From Cryptomeria japonica (taxonomy: Eukaryota; Streptophyta; Pinopsida; Cupressales; Cupressaceae), in the NCBI RefSeq assembly GCF_030272615.1, contig NC_081410.1, forward strand, positions 111,479,433-111,541,432: DNA of 62,000 nt. The letters are read 5' to 3'. The position numbers were made by a program, and so were the translations under genes. Below the pieces are notes generated by a model. It was not told the DNA's origin, ran no database searches, and was given only the letters and a program-made list of their open reading frames with translations. Below are positions 1 through 11,674 of this stretch, piece by piece; positions within the stretch are counted from its first letter, which is position 1, and every line of letters begins with the position of its first letter.

Positions 1-2213
1 ATAGTGGTTTATGCAATCGTAAAGTGAAAAGATGCTCTTCAATTATGACATTAACCATTCTAGAGGGATCAATAAGGGCACCACAACAAGGTATATCCTT
101 AACCTTCATAACTAGGTATAAAGGGCCATTGGGTGCTCTAAGGGTCTCACTAGGGTTAAATGTAATACAAGGATCCTTAGGCATATCCTGTGTCTCTACC
201 ATATTAACCAAGTTTGGAGCCATAGAGGTGAATTCTTCAGAAGAGAGAGAATTAGGCACAATCTCAATAACGTTAGAGGTATGAGATGGCAAGGGATCAG
301 TGAAAATATTAAGATTTTGATTAAGGGGAGATATTGATTTATTCCCTTTATCTTTCACACCTGCCATAGATATAGTATTATTATCAATCAAGTCTTGAAT
401 CTTATTTTTCAATGCAAAACATTTCTTAGTATCATGACCAGGTTGACGATGAAATCGACAAAAGGAATTGTTATCAAAATAAGGAGATGCAAGTTTGGAA
501 GGGTCAATTTTTTTTATAGGACGAAGTTTGATAACATTTATGTGCAGCAACTAAGACATAAATCATGTAAAGATTCATTCAAAGGAGTAAATTGTCTTTC
601 TCTTTGGAAAAATTTAGAAATAGAAGGCACACCTATTGTAGCATTCACATTGTGGTTGTTGTTGATTGGATCATTGAACTTGATTGAGATTTTTGTTGGT
701 TTGAACTTCGCAAACGGTTGTTGAAAACTCTCCCAATTATCACTTGGGGCCATAGGAGTGGATTTCTCCATTTGACTCATAGACATTTGATAATTATAGA
801 GTGTTGCACACAACTGTAGAAAGGAAGTAAACTCAAACAAAAGAAGCTTTTCCCTGATATCTTTTTGAAAATTAGAAGTGAAAATTCTTTGAATATCATT
901 ATCAGTTACATGAAAAGAAATTTGAGCACACAAATTCTTATATCTACCAATGAAATCGGTCACTTTTTCTTTAACGCCTTATTTACAATGCATTAAATTA
1001 GTCAAAGTGATTTTAGGACCAATATTGTTTTGAAATTGTTGGATGAAAGCATTTGCTAGTTGTTGAAAGGAAGTGATAGACTAAGAAGGCAAAGAGCAAT
1101 ACCATTATAAAGCCTTATCTCTTAGTGTTCTTGTAAACAATTTTGCAAGCAATCGTTGATCATAAGCAAAATCAATACACGAGGTTTAAAATATTTTGAC
1201 ATGCGTAAGAGGATCACCTTTTCCTTTATAGAGTTCCAATTGAGGGATCTCCACATGTTTAGGTGGCACGGCTTTAACAATATCAAGAGAAAGTGGGCTC
1301 GCAACATCAAAGGTGGGCACACTAAACTTGGATTGACTCATGGAAGCAATTTGTTGTTGTAAGGAAGACACGGTTTGTGCAAGATTGTTAATTGTCATTT
1401 CGGTAGAAGAATTGATGTTAGACATAGGTGATTGAGAAGGTGTTGTGATGTTATTGAAAGAAGGCATGGATTGAGAATAAGGTGGTCAGACATTATGATA
1501 AGTAGGCATTGGTGATGATTGAGTAGGAAAAGGGACACTTAAAGGAGAAATAAAGTTGTTGAAGGAATTGCCCCCTTATGTCACATTGATTGGTTGAGGA
1601 ATAATAGGAACACTCATGGAAGACATAGGTAAAGATTAGGATTAAATTAAGAAGAGGGATTTCCCCCATGACCAATTGTTGTAGGGATGATATTTTGAGT
1701 TGAAGTGGTTGTGATGTTAGATTTGAAAGTAGGAATACTAGTCATAGGAGTAGTCAAAGGAATTGAAGGATTGACTTGTGTTGAAGGTTGTGAGTAACCT
1801 AGGGTTTCGGCACAACTCTTTATAGGCATGACATTAGAATCAACAATATGTGCAATGTCATGCAATATATCAATTCCATTCTTATCACTTTGAAGCATGC
1901 GTTTAAGACCTTCAATTAAAGGAAGAGCTTCACTATTAGGGTATTCTTGGGACATCCATTGTTGAAAGCTATCAAATTGATTGTTCAACATGGAAAGTTG
2001 ATCTAAAGAAACCCTAGTTAAAGCTTCTTCTTCATCATGGGATCCATCAATGGGGTGAATAGGCGCATGATTGGGATGGGAAGCATGATCCTCATTAAAG
2101 AAGTCACCTAGATTAGGCTCCATCTCCTCGATAATTAAACCTTGGGAAGCCTTAATTCTAATGCTTCATCTAATGGAGATTGGATAGGTAGGACTAATAG
2201 TGGTAAAACTCAT
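1..2213 (-). pseudogene. Gag-protease of element A, broken
   Basis: The start codon at 2213 lies just after the leader, at the same place as the start of element B gag. Recognisable pieces are the Gag N-terminus (2123-1647), the middle of Gag (1467-1186), and the end of Gag with the zinc region (963-538). The zinc knuckle near 480-430 keeps the pattern C-x-F-H-x3-G-H-x4-C, which B has partly lost. The protease begins near 120-50 with ALIDPS then MVNVI, where retropepsins usually have D-S/T-G. Frameshifts and stops separate the pieces, so this copy cannot make the full protein. Gag would package element RNA in a cytoplasmic particle. The family link is seen by direct comparison with B. Confidence 0.8.
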
Positions 2214-2597
2214 GCACTAGAGGGAAAATTTAAATTTTGAATTGTGAAACAAAGCTTACAAAATTGGTTGATGCAAAATTTAAGAAAATAATGATTACAC
2301 AATTTGAACTTTGTTGGAGGAAGAGGATGACACAATTTCCAAAACTGAAAGGAAATTGAAATTTCAAAATTAGGGCCAAGGGAAGACCACTTAATTTTAA
2401 AATCAAAATTTTTAAAATCAAGGCAGACTATAATTAACCTCTTAATTTTAAAAAAATTCTTGAAAGTTGAAATGTTGAATTTTGAAGGTATTTCCGATTC
2501 TAGAGGAATCAAAAATTGATAAAATCAGCCAATCTTCTGGATTTAGGCTACTAAATACAGTCATAACAGTCTCCCAAAATTTTGGGAAAAAAGTCGA

Positions 2598-2624
2598 GGA
2601 CCGTGGCGGGAACACACATGGTCC
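2598..2624 (-). repeat. Hairpin repeat, leader copy of element A
   Basis: Arms of 8 nt (2598-2605 and 2617-2624) flank an 11-nt loop; one base pair is mismatched in the element-sense strand. It is the leader version of the hairpin at 3700-3726 in the LTR, with the same arm and loop lengths. Role unknown. Confidence 0.65.
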
Positions 2625-3305
2625 GACCAACTTTTTTCAAAATTTTCAGGGATGGATAGTACGATGATTTTAAAGCTAACCCCAAAAAATTGGCAAATTT
2701 TACGATCTCTAGATGGGCGAAATGAAGGCACAAATGTGAAAAAAGGACCCTATTAGGGTTTTGAAGAAAAAGAGGAATTGAATTGCAAGTTTGAAAAGGG
2801 TCAAACCTAATGGATAGGGACACCTTGGAAAATGTTTGGATATTTGAATGTAAATAAAATTGATTTGAAATTCACACAAAATCCAATTAATTTTAAAAAT
2901 TAGGGTTTGATGACCTAACCACTTAATTTTGAAATTTGAATTTTGGGAAAAAGGGGAGAAATTGAAAATTTGAATTGTAGGATTACAGACAAATTCAGAA
3001 ATCTAAAAATTTAATGGAAATCCAATTTTTGCACAAGTTCAAGATGATTTTTGAAAATTAGGGTTTTGACAAGTAACCTCCTAATTTTGGAGATTTTAAT
3101 TGCAAATTGAACAAGACAATGAGGAAATTGAATTTGACAATCAAAACAATTTTCAAATCTAAGATAACCACAAGCAATTTTTACAAATCACAAGTTCAAT
3201 TTTAATTAAAAACTAGGGTTTTTAATGATTTAACCACTAAGTTTACAAAAATTTGAAACTTGTAAATGAAAAATATGCAACTTTCATTCCAAGGAAAGCA
3301 TGCAA

Positions 3306-3321
3306 GACGTCGGGTTCACCA
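3306..3321 (-). promoter_or_regulatory. Primer-binding site of element A
   Basis: On the minus strand TGGTGAACCCGACGTC begins three bases inside the 5' LTR end. It starts with TGG, as expected for pairing with a tRNA CCA end. The same site occurs in element B with one change. I could not assign the tRNA with confidence. Confidence 0.7.
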
Positions 3322-3324
3322 AAA

Positions 3325-4567
3325 TGTAATGGTGAGAAAATGGTGAATGATAGATCAAGATGAAACTACCCTTTCCCTCAAAGAGAGATGAGAGTTTCGC
3401 TATTGATTACCCTTCAAACACTTTTCACCATATTACATTAGCAAGAGGAGAGGATAATTCACTAGATTCAATCTCTCCACATGAAGATGGTAGATTGAAT
3501 TCTGAATGAATTGGGAATGTTCAGTTGATCCCCTCTTCCTTGTTTGAAATGGAAAGGAAATTGATTAAATTATGTAGTGAAAAAGTGACAAGGAACTAAT
3601 TATAAATTGAGATCAGAATATGGGATGAATTTGTGCACCTAGATCTGGTAGTAATATGTCAAGACGAAGTTGCCCTGCAAATTTAAGGAAAATTTGTCTG
3701 GACCGTGGCAGGAGTGTACACGGTCCTCCAAAAAATTTGTGAAATGAAAAGGGTTTTTCCGCCTCTACAAATGGAACCCAAATCCAAAAGTACAGTTGCA
3801 CACCTGCAACCTACACACATAAAAGAGAGGGAAATGGGTTGGGATTGGGGGTTTGCCTTTAGGTCAAACCCTAATTTTGGAATTAACCAAGTAATGAAAG
3901 GAAGTACTTGCAAGTAGATGTAAATGAAAGACTGAATTGTAAATCACCTCAAGGGAGGTTGTAGTAGAAATGTTGATAGAAATGCTTGTGTGGAATTGTA
4001 TGTTGAAATCAATCTCCTCTTAAATGGTTGAATCCTTGACTTGAATGCAACACCTATCCTTGAAGGGAGACTTGAGAATGCTCAATGTTGGAAAAGAATG
4101 CTTGAATGCTTGAATTATTGATCGCTTATGCAACTTGAATCTATCCAACTTTGACCCATCCAACTTATGTAAATGAGAGGAAGAATTCCCCTTAAATACA
4201 TGTTAGTGGATCTGATTTTCGTTACGGGCCGACATCGGGGGAGTTTCCCTCCCGATGCAAAACCAACAATGCAACCCTAGGAAGGGTCCTACCCCAAAAT
4301 AGGGCAGGGACAGGGGTGCCACGCCCCTATCCTGGGAGGACATGAGCGTCATGCCCTTGTCCAAGGGGGGACAATGGAACCACACCCCTATCCTACCCCT
4401 TTCTCCACAGCAGAGTGCAAACGAGGTGATGCAGAGGCCAAGGAAGAAGTTATTTCTGAAAGTTGAGCAATCTCTGGTCTCCAATCAAGCTAGAGGATTC
4501 GAACTCGCGTGCATGAGGACCCTAATGCAGTCAAAAATTGCTAGGGTCGCAATTTCATGACACTACA
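3325..4567 (-). repeat. 5' LTR of element A
   Basis: On the minus strand the LTR starts TGTAGTGTCATG and ends ATTACA, giving TG...CA ends. It is about 1,243 bp and aligns along its length with the two LTRs of element B (1,187 and 1,186 bp). A TATTTAA stretch near 4190-4200 (minus) may be the promoter box. Small reading frames inside it are not genes. Confidence 0.88.
3700..3726 (-). repeat. Hairpin repeat, LTR copy of element A
   Basis: A perfect inverted repeat: GGACCGTG (3700-3707) and CACGGTCC (3719-3726) around an 11-nt loop. Copies sit at the same place in both LTRs of element B, and a variant occurs in the leaders of A and B. See the findings for the paired changes. Confidence 0.8.
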
Positions 4568-5252
4568 GTATCATTCAAATTTCACTAAATTACGTAATGG
4601 GTCTCCCTATTTACTCAAAATTGCTCTAATTATTGTACCATTTACATCACAAATCCACTTAAAATACCTTTACAAAATATTATAATACCAACATTGGTTT
4701 TTCTATGACTCCCTTCAAGTATTCAAAAATTTTATTTATTGTAACAATCCACTTGAGTATGTTCTTATTTTCTTTAAGTGTCAAAAATTGCACATTAGTG
4801 CAATTTCATACTCATAGATTGCACATTTATATATTTGAAAATTAAAGATAAAATTTATATCTAGATTCCAAACATTTAACCTCATGATCGATAAACAAAA
4901 AATATTATCAATTTGCAGCTTCAAAATTAGCAAATTTTTCTTGAACTACATTTTTTTAGATTCAAAAGTATACTTTTCATGTGGCTCATTTACAACGTGC
5001 GTTGTAACACCTGAATTAGAAAGTAATGAGCTCTCTACCCAAGAAAAATCTCTCTAGCTATTACAACAAGCATTGAAGTAATTGTGATATTATAACATAC
5101 TACAACTCAAATTTTTAAATTTGCTTTACATTGTCACATCAATCATAATCTCAGGGACAAAGGCCAAAGTTGTGGTAATACTCTTTGTTTAATTTTTATT
5201 TTATGTTAGTAAAATAAATATTTGAATATTTATATCAATTATCAAGTATATC
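4568..5252. other. AT-rich spacer between element A and Cop1
   Basis: No open frame of note, no terminal repeats and no RNA gene are visible. The last five bases (ATATC, 5248-5252) match the five after the Cop1 3' LTR (59075-59079), so this is the old insertion target of Cop1. Confidence 0.6.
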
Positions 5253-5521
5253 AAATCCAATTTGCTTAAGTTCACTTAGTGGTTCTTTAGTTTAGCTTTA
5301 GTTGAGCTTTATTTAGCTCCTTATGCTTTTTCTTTAGTTCTCCTAAAATTATATTAGAGCATATTTGTGCTTTCTATAAAGAACTTCATTATGCATTGTA
5401 ATTTCATTATGTAATCTTTTCTTTTGAGGAATATAGCAGTCATCTTTGTTACTCTTGTATGCAGAAGGTGTTCTTCATTTGTTGTTTGATCTTGCAGGTG
5501 CTTGTGTTGCAAAATTCAACA
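5253..5521 (+). repeat. 5' LTR of Cop1
   Basis: From about 5265 it aligns with the 3' LTR at 58823-59074, and it ends with ATTCAACA followed at once by the primer site. The first bases differ: the TGTTAG start seen in the 3' LTR is missing, so the exact left end is inferred from the ATATC repeat at 5248-5252. Confidence 0.8.
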
Positions 5522-5531
5522 TGGTATCAAA
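5522..5531 (+). promoter_or_regulatory. Primer-binding site of Cop1 (tRNA-Met)
   Basis: TGGTATCAAA directly after the 5' LTR matches the start of the plant initiator tRNA-Met primer site (TGGTATCAGAGC) with decay at the end. Confidence 0.8.
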
Positions 5532-6540
5532 ATGTGGATTCAACAATTCTATTCTCAAGCTTTGAGGGTTTCCTTTTCACAGAAGCATTGCAAGGTCAAT
5601 TTTTTTCTTCTAATGTGGGAATGTTCTTCAAGACAAGTTGTGGAAGTCAACAAAAAAAATTGTCACATTGGGGCAAAATGGACCTCACCATCATGTACAC
5701 AAAGGCCAAAAACCTAAGGATCACCTGTCGTTTTACAAAAATCAAAGTAGTTTATTTTTTATGAAAAATAATTCATCATACAGATCCATACCAATCGAAT
5801 TGGGTCGTACCTTCATATGCATACATAGGTGGACAATATTTTTTTAAAAGCGGTGAATGTTCCAAAGAAGTGGGCATTTTTAATTCATCAAGTTTATAAG
5901 TTGCAGATCCTTGCATGTTCCTTTTTTGGTTCCATGAATTTCTCCCAATCGTCATTGCTCCTATTATGATTGTCAGCTGCTTTCCTTCGCAAGTGCCTAT
6001 TCTCCACTGCTCATAGCTGCAAGTCCACTATGCCACCACCACCGACCCACCTAGCCACCAATACATTGCTTGAGCCTAGCCACCAAGCCACTAGCTTATT
6101 GTTAGCCCCCTGTATTGTTTTAGGCCCTAGGGTTCCTTTCAGGGTAGATTGGTAAACTTTTATGTAAATTGTCATATTTTGGCCATATGGTGTCCATTTA
6201 TCAACTTTCATATACCATTGGAAAGCCAATTCAAAGGGATACCTAGATGTGTAGGTGGTTTTGTCTAACTTTTATCCTATTGATTGCTATAGATTGTTGA
6301 AGTTAGGCCTTTTCTTAGGGCTTCTAAGGCTATAATCAAACGAAATCCATTTTTTGACTTCCATATATGATCAGAAAGCTCTTAGCATCCTCTATTTATA
6401 TTTGCAAGCATTTTTACTCAAGTATTCAATGTTCTTAGTTAATACAATTTCTTGATTTATCACTTCCAATTGCACTAATGTTTTTGTTTTCTTATTGTGG
6501 GGGGTCAATTCATCTTTTTTCGGATCCTCACAACATCTCA
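5532..6540 (+). other. Cop1 leader, no gene seen
   Basis: About 1 kb between primer site and gag. It holds only short frames, including a Pro/Ser-rich one near 5970-6155 with no recognisable domain. Confidence 0.5.
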
Positions 6541-7330
6541 AACCTATGACAAACACAGTTCTTCATTTTATGCCTCATAATTATCATACATGAAAGAATC
6601 AAATGATTAGATTTCTCATGTCCAAAGGTTTGTGGTCTACTTTTGATGAGACCCAACCCAACTTGGTTCACTAGTTTGAGATTTTTCAACATAGAAACAA
6701 GATGGATGAGGCTATAGGATTGATTGACATTCATGTTTTCAACAGTCTCTCATTTCACCTTGAGTCTTGTACTACTCCATGGACCATGCAGATTAAGTTT
6801 GAGGATATTTTTGGGGTAGTTAACAAAGTCAAGAAAATGCAGCTAAAGATAGAGTGGACCACATTGGTACCTAATTCCTTTCCTACTATTGAGGACTTTT
6901 TACAGAAGTTCAAATCACTCAGATCTTTATCGCATGCTTGTGATAAGGAGAAAACTAACCAAGAGTGTGTCTACTTGATTCCACCTAAGCTTCGATGGCT
7001 TTTTCAGGTCTTTGCTTCTACATTTTATACCACCACAAATGATATGGGTAATGGTTCATCACTTGACATAGGAGTAGGTTTTTTTGTCTTAGCAAGATTC
7101 AATATTTGGTTAATATTTCTAGGCCTTGGTTGTGCAGTCTTTTAAGAACAAACAGAAGAAGAAGTTGAAGCCTAAGACACATTTTTCATCAGGTAGTGAG
7201 AGTCCCTCCAAGCCCACTCAATAGTCAAATCAAAAATCCAAATCCATTTCTCCACCTACTCATTATTCTAAATCTAGTGAGTCTTCCTCCAAGATGAAGA
7301 ATAAGTTGGGTGAAATTTTATAGTTTTTGT
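6541..7330 (+). pseudogene. Cop1 Gag remnant
   Basis: Copia-type Gag (UBN2-like). The N-terminal part reads through 6541-6701 with stops, one a TGA where the family has Trp in the motif Y-x-x-W-K near 6590. The longest open piece is 6702-7145, including the LESCTTPWTMQIKFEDIF stretch typical of the middle of Copia Gag. Lys/Ser-rich sequence follows (7150-7330). The zinc knuckle near 7320-7350 is barely readable. Gag would coat the element RNA; this copy cannot. Confidence 0.75.
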
Positions 7331-7470
7331 GGCAAGGAGGGACATTAAGTGACCAAGTGCTGGAAGAGAATGGAGGCTTAGAAGATTCCATGTCGCAGCA
7401 TCAAATTTTAGCTCCTCAAGTCTTCTTACTCACACACAGGAAAAGCTTAACACTTTCAACACACGCCTTG

Positions 7471-8060
7471 CCTTCAACATCTACTTGGATACTTGACTTA
7501 GTTGCTTCTCACCATATGACACACTCTTAGGACCTAGTTGCCTCTCTTTCAAATTGTAGCACTTTACATATTGCAATAAGGGATTCTACTCAACTTTTTG
7601 TTATTGGTTCAACCCTTGTTCATCTTAAGGGTGGTTATCTTAAGGATGTGCTTCTTGTTCCTAACATCTCTACCAAACTTCTCTTAATGTATTAGGTTTT
7701 TCATTCTGGGATGAGTAAGAGAGTTGAGTTCACACCACATGATGTGGTTATCAAAGACCTTCATGATCTTGATGTTATTGTGGCTACTGGGAGAATTGAT
7801 ATTGCATCTTAGTTATACCGCTTTGATGCTTTTGAGTGTCCAGATTCTATTGATTCTTCCTTCATAGCTCATGTAGACTTAGTGAGTAAGCTTTGGCATG
7901 AACAATTTGGTCATGTTGACTACATATATCTACAACAAATGAGCACTAAGTCATTGGTGCTTGGTCTACCGAAGATTTCTTGCATAGATGGTGTATGTCA
8001 AGGTTGTGTGCCTAACTAGAATTTCCAAGATTCTTTTCCTTCAAGTAGAGCCCATTGTGC
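7471..8060 (+). pseudogene. Cop1 protease and integrase zinc region
   Basis: The protease start reads W-I-L-D-L-V-A-S-H-H-M-T near 7488-7525; Copia elements normally have D-S-G-A-S-H-H-M, so the active-site triplet D-S-G has become D-L-V. The integrase N-terminal zinc region follows, with L-W-H-E-Q-F-G-H at about 7890-7915 and C-x2-C (CQGC) near 7997. At least five in-frame stops occur between 7528 and 8020. Confidence 0.75.
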
Positions 8061-8070
8061 CAAGGTACCC

Positions 8071-8760
8071 TTGGAGTTAGTTCATAGTGACCTCATGTCT
8101 TTTTTGAATCCATCTTTTTTAGTTTCCAAGTATACGATCAAATTCATTGATGACTTCTCTAGGCGTACATGGGTGTACTTTATTAAGTACAAGAGTGGTG
8201 TCTATAATTCATTCAAGAGGTACAAGGCATTTGTGGAGAAGCATTCTAGTCCTTATATCATGCATATACACACATATAATGTGAGGGAGTATGTTAAGGA
8301 GGAATTTCAAGACTTTTGTGTTGATCATGGCCTCCTACATCAAATGCTCATAGTTATTTATACCTCTCAACATAATGATGTTGCTAAGAGGAAGAACAAA
8401 ACACTACAGGAGATGGATAATTGCACGACTCAATCGGGGGATATGGATGTTGCATTTTGGGTTGAGGAAGTGAATTGTGCTAATTAAATTCAATTTTAGA
8501 TGCCTCACAATACATTGCAACATATGACTCCTGAGGAGGCTTGGTGCAATAACAATCCTGATGTGTCTTTAATCAAAGTTTTTGGGAGTGAGGCTTCGAC
8601 AATTATTTTAGATGAAAAATTAAAATCAATGGAGAGGAAGAGCCAACCACTCATATTTGATGGCTATTGTGAAGATTCTAAGGCATACAAATTATTTTAT
8701 CCTATTTCTAGAGAGGTCTTATTTCGATGAGATGTTCAGTTTGATGAGTGTTATCCTTTG
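8071..8760 (+). pseudogene. Cop1 integrase core remnant
   Basis: Copia integrase, first half 8071-8487 and second half 8500-8730. The first Asp is kept (LVHSDLM), followed by D-D-F-S-R-R-T-W-V-Y-F. The second catalytic Asp is replaced in the motif HTYNVREYVKEEF, and the Glu is replaced by Lys in VAKRKNKTLQEM. The GKxP-like end with PEEAW then VFGSEA is readable. Inactive. Confidence 0.8.
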
Positions 8761-10091
8761 ATGGACTCTTCATCACCATCTTCTCCATCACTTCCTCAAC
8801 CTAATTCTCAATCTCTTGGGGATTTGTTGCCTTCTAAGGATGAGGATGATTTACTAGTTTAGCCTTTCCCACCTCCACCTCCACTCCCCATGTGGTCTTA
8901 CAACATTATTGATACAATTGGAGATTGGGTAAGTGATCCTTCAAATTCTCGTCACACTTGTTCACAACGTTCTAGGGTCTCTCTTGTGAGTTAGGTCATC
9001 TCAACTAATCCTCATAAGTTTCAGATGCAATAGGTATTCCAGAGTGGGTACATGGCTATGATAGATGAGTATTCTTCACTGATGAAGAATCACACTTGGT
9101 ATCTAGTTCTTCTTCCTAAGGTAAGAAAGTTGGTGTGGTGCAAGTGGGTGTATCATACCAAGTATGTTGCAGATGGTTCTATTGATAAGCATAAGACTCA
9201 TCTTGTTGTTAAGGGGTTTTCATAGGTTGAGGGCATTGGTTATTTCATGACTTTTTCTCTTGTTTCCAAGATGGATTATATTTGCCTTTTACTTTCTCTT
9301 CCAACTTCACAAGGATGGTTAGTATATCAAATGGATGTGAAGAGTACCTTCTTAAATGGTGATATTTATAAGGAGATTTATATAGAGTAACCACATAGCT
9401 TTGTACATTACTCTTCACTTGTTTCTATCCTTTGTCGTTTATTGTATGGTCATAAAAAGGCCCCTTATGCTTGGTATGAGGACACATTTATTCTATCTAT
9501 TAAATTTTCTACTTTGTCATTTTGATCTCATAGTCTACACTCAGCGATGGGAGGGAGATGTTTTGATATTGATATTTTATGTGTGTATTTTATTATTACA
9601 AGATATTTTTCTTCCATTATTTAGAGTGTTCAAAGAGCATTGATGGAGTGGTTCAATATGAAAAATCTTGGTCTTATACACTATTTTCTTGGTCTTCAGG
9701 TTATTCAACTTTCAAATGGGATTTTTGTTTGTCAGTAGAAGTATGCTATTGATATGATTCAAATATTTGGCATGCTTGATTACAAGCATAACCCCACACC
9801 ACTTTAGTTAGGTGTTTTGTTGTCTTCTAATTGTTCTACTCCTTCAATTGATGCTACATTATATAGGTAATTGGTTGGCAGTGTTTTGTACCTGACACAT
9901 ACTCATTCTAATATTTCCTTTGTGGTTGTTCTAGTCTCTCATTTCTCTCATGATCCACATAAGAGTCATTGGAAGGTTTCCAAATATATCTTGATATATA
10001 TTTATGACACATCACACTTTGGTAGTCATTATACATCAAGAGACTCTCATGTTGTTGTTTTAATTAACTTAGATTGGGTCGGTGATATTGA
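8761..10091 (+). pseudogene. Cop1 reverse transcriptase and first part of RNase H
   Basis: A Pro/Ser-rich linker (8761-9000) leads into Copia reverse transcriptase: KNHTWYLV near 9085, the K-x-R-L-V-like segment near 9190, and QMDVKSTFLNGD near 9330-9362 (usually VKTAFLNG). LYGHKKAPYAWY near 9436-9478 corresponds to the LYGLKQAPRAWY motif. The V-D-D catalytic segment is destroyed by a frameshift near 9500-9640. RNase H starts around 9871 (GSVLYLTHTHSNI) and reaches DWVGDID at 10070-10090, where D interrupts it. Coding continues at 39384. Confidence 0.82.
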
Positions 10092-10620
10092 TGTTAGCAA
10101 TAATCAAGAAGGAAGACTGATAGGGGGGGTGAATCAGTCTTCATCAGATCTCAACAAATCAAACTTTAAAACATAAACTGATAGACTGCAGCAATAACAG
10201 ATAAGTAAATTAATAGAACAACACACAACACCAATATTTTTGATGTGGAAAACCCAGATAAAGGAAAAACCATGGTGGGAACCTACCCATGGTAAGATGA
10301 TACTCTGCAGTAGTATGTGAAAATATTACAATGGGGAATGCACATGCATTCAGACACACTGCCTATAGCTCACTGCTCAAAATATATTTGCCCAAAAGGC
10401 TACAACCCTCAAGGAAGTCTCACTGAGTTACAATATGATTCGGACTACAATCTAGAAGGATTGAACTGCAATGATAGCATATACAAATGCCTGGCGACAA
10501 TTCTGGTTAAGCACAATTGTATGCTCTGCAACACCAATCTCACCGAATGATAACTCTCTTGTTTTCACAATCACCTCTCTCTGATAATGCAGACATAATA
10601 CCGACACCTAAATTACATAA
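10092..10620 (-). repeat. 3' LTR of D, outer part
   Basis: Aligns with 38101-38645 of the 5' LTR. It begins on the plus strand with TGTTAGCAATAATC (matching TGTTAGCAACAATC at 38101) and stops at ACCTAAATTACATAA, where E is inserted. The LTR resumes at 23706. Confidence 0.9.
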
Positions 10621-11652
10621 TGTAATACCCTAAAAATGGTCATCTAAACCATGAGCCCCTAATCTCAACAACGTCACCAAGGTCCTAACCAGAGGCAATT
10701 AAATAAATCTTGAGCACACAATTAATTTCTAAAATCATCAATGTCACATGGCAAAATTAATCAACCAATATTAATTAAATATTTATTTAATTAATTAAAT
10801 CATTCCAAGTAAATCATTTTAAATAATTATCTAATTTATTTTAATTAAATATATTTTGCATATTCAATTAAATAAATCAATTTGCCATCAAATCTTCAAA
10901 AAAGGAATTAATTGACCAAAAAAGAATTAAAATTTGAGAAAAGAAATCAATTGGAGATAATCTTGAAAAACAAATGAAAAATTGATAAATAACCTCAAAG
11001 AAAGCAATTAAAACAATTAAATATTAAAATTGAATGAAATAGAGAATAAATCAGTTTTTTCCGATTTTATCTTAATTTTAGTTCAATTTCCTTTAAAACT
11101 GAGAAAAGCATCCAAACACATCAATTCACCTGGATTGTGCTTCCTCTTGGAAAATATTGACCGCTCATCATCATTCGATCTTAGCCTTTGGTTTCTTTCT
11201 GAATTTTCTATAAATTGAAGCCTTCATCTCTCATTCAAGAATCCTGGAGAATATATTGTTATTATGTTGTTTTTGCTCTAGGTTCATTGAGAATTTGCAT
11301 TGAGATATTGCATATTAGTTATTTCATATTGCTTAAATCATTTAGCTTAAATATTCATATATTGCTTAAATCAAGTTAGATTAATCTTGCATATCTAGAT
11401 TAAATCTTGCATCCATTTAGCTCATATCCATGCTCATATAGATTTAAAAATCCTTCGTTTAGGTGTTGTCTAGTCACTGGATAGATTAGCAATCTGAGAG
11501 CAATCTAAATTCGCATCTACTAGAAGGCAATGCGTCATTTTGTAATGGTTTATTATTCATTGATTATCGATTTACTAACCATGCATCTAATGACTTAATT
11601 GAAGTGTTGTGTATTCCAGATACAGATACAGGTCCACTTTTCACACACACCA
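10621..11652 (+). repeat. 5' LTR of E
   Basis: Starts TGTAATACCC and ends CACACACCA, followed by a primer site. About 1,032 bp, very AT-rich with ATTAATTAAAT runs near 10770-10830. A TATA box lies at 11209. No second copy is present, so the end is inferred from the primer site and CA. Confidence 0.75.
11209..11215 (+). promoter_or_regulatory. TATA box in E LTR
   Basis: TATAAAT followed 25-35 bases later by a C/T-rich start region (ctctcattcaag). Confidence 0.55.
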
Positions 11653-11656
11653 TTTT

Positions 11657-11674
11657 TGGTGCCCACCATGGGGC
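11657..11674 (+). promoter_or_regulatory. Primer-binding site of E
   Basis: TGGTGCCCACCATGGGGC begins four bases after the LTR end. It starts with TGG and fits pairing to a tRNA 3' end; the tRNA is not assigned here. Confidence 0.65.

Larger units (their letters stand above)
1..4567 (-). mobile_element. Element A: truncated Gag-protease-only LTR retrotransposon
   Basis: This is the 5' half of an LTR retrotransposon read on the minus strand and cut by the left window edge. Order along the minus strand: 5' LTR (4567 to 3325), primer-binding site, a leader of about 1.1 kb, then a broken gag-protease frame from 2213 downward. It is a second copy of element B (39515-47260, opposite strand), with clear similarity in LTR, leader and protein. 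Its 3' LTR lies outside the window. If it matches B it lacks reverse transcriptase and integrase, but the part that would show this is off the window. The bases outside the LTR start are gtatc (4568-4572), half of a possible target duplication that cannot be paired here. Confidence 0.88.

Noticed and set aside
4203-4484. 93-codon frame in A LTR
   Set aside because: Inside an LTR and absent from the B LTRs in open form.
5970-6155. Pro/His-rich short frame in Cop1 leader as a gene
   Set aside because: No start context, domain or conservation to support it.
10621-11652. E 5' LTR as a solo LTR
   Set aside because: It is followed by a primer site, leader and Tat gag-pol on the same strand.
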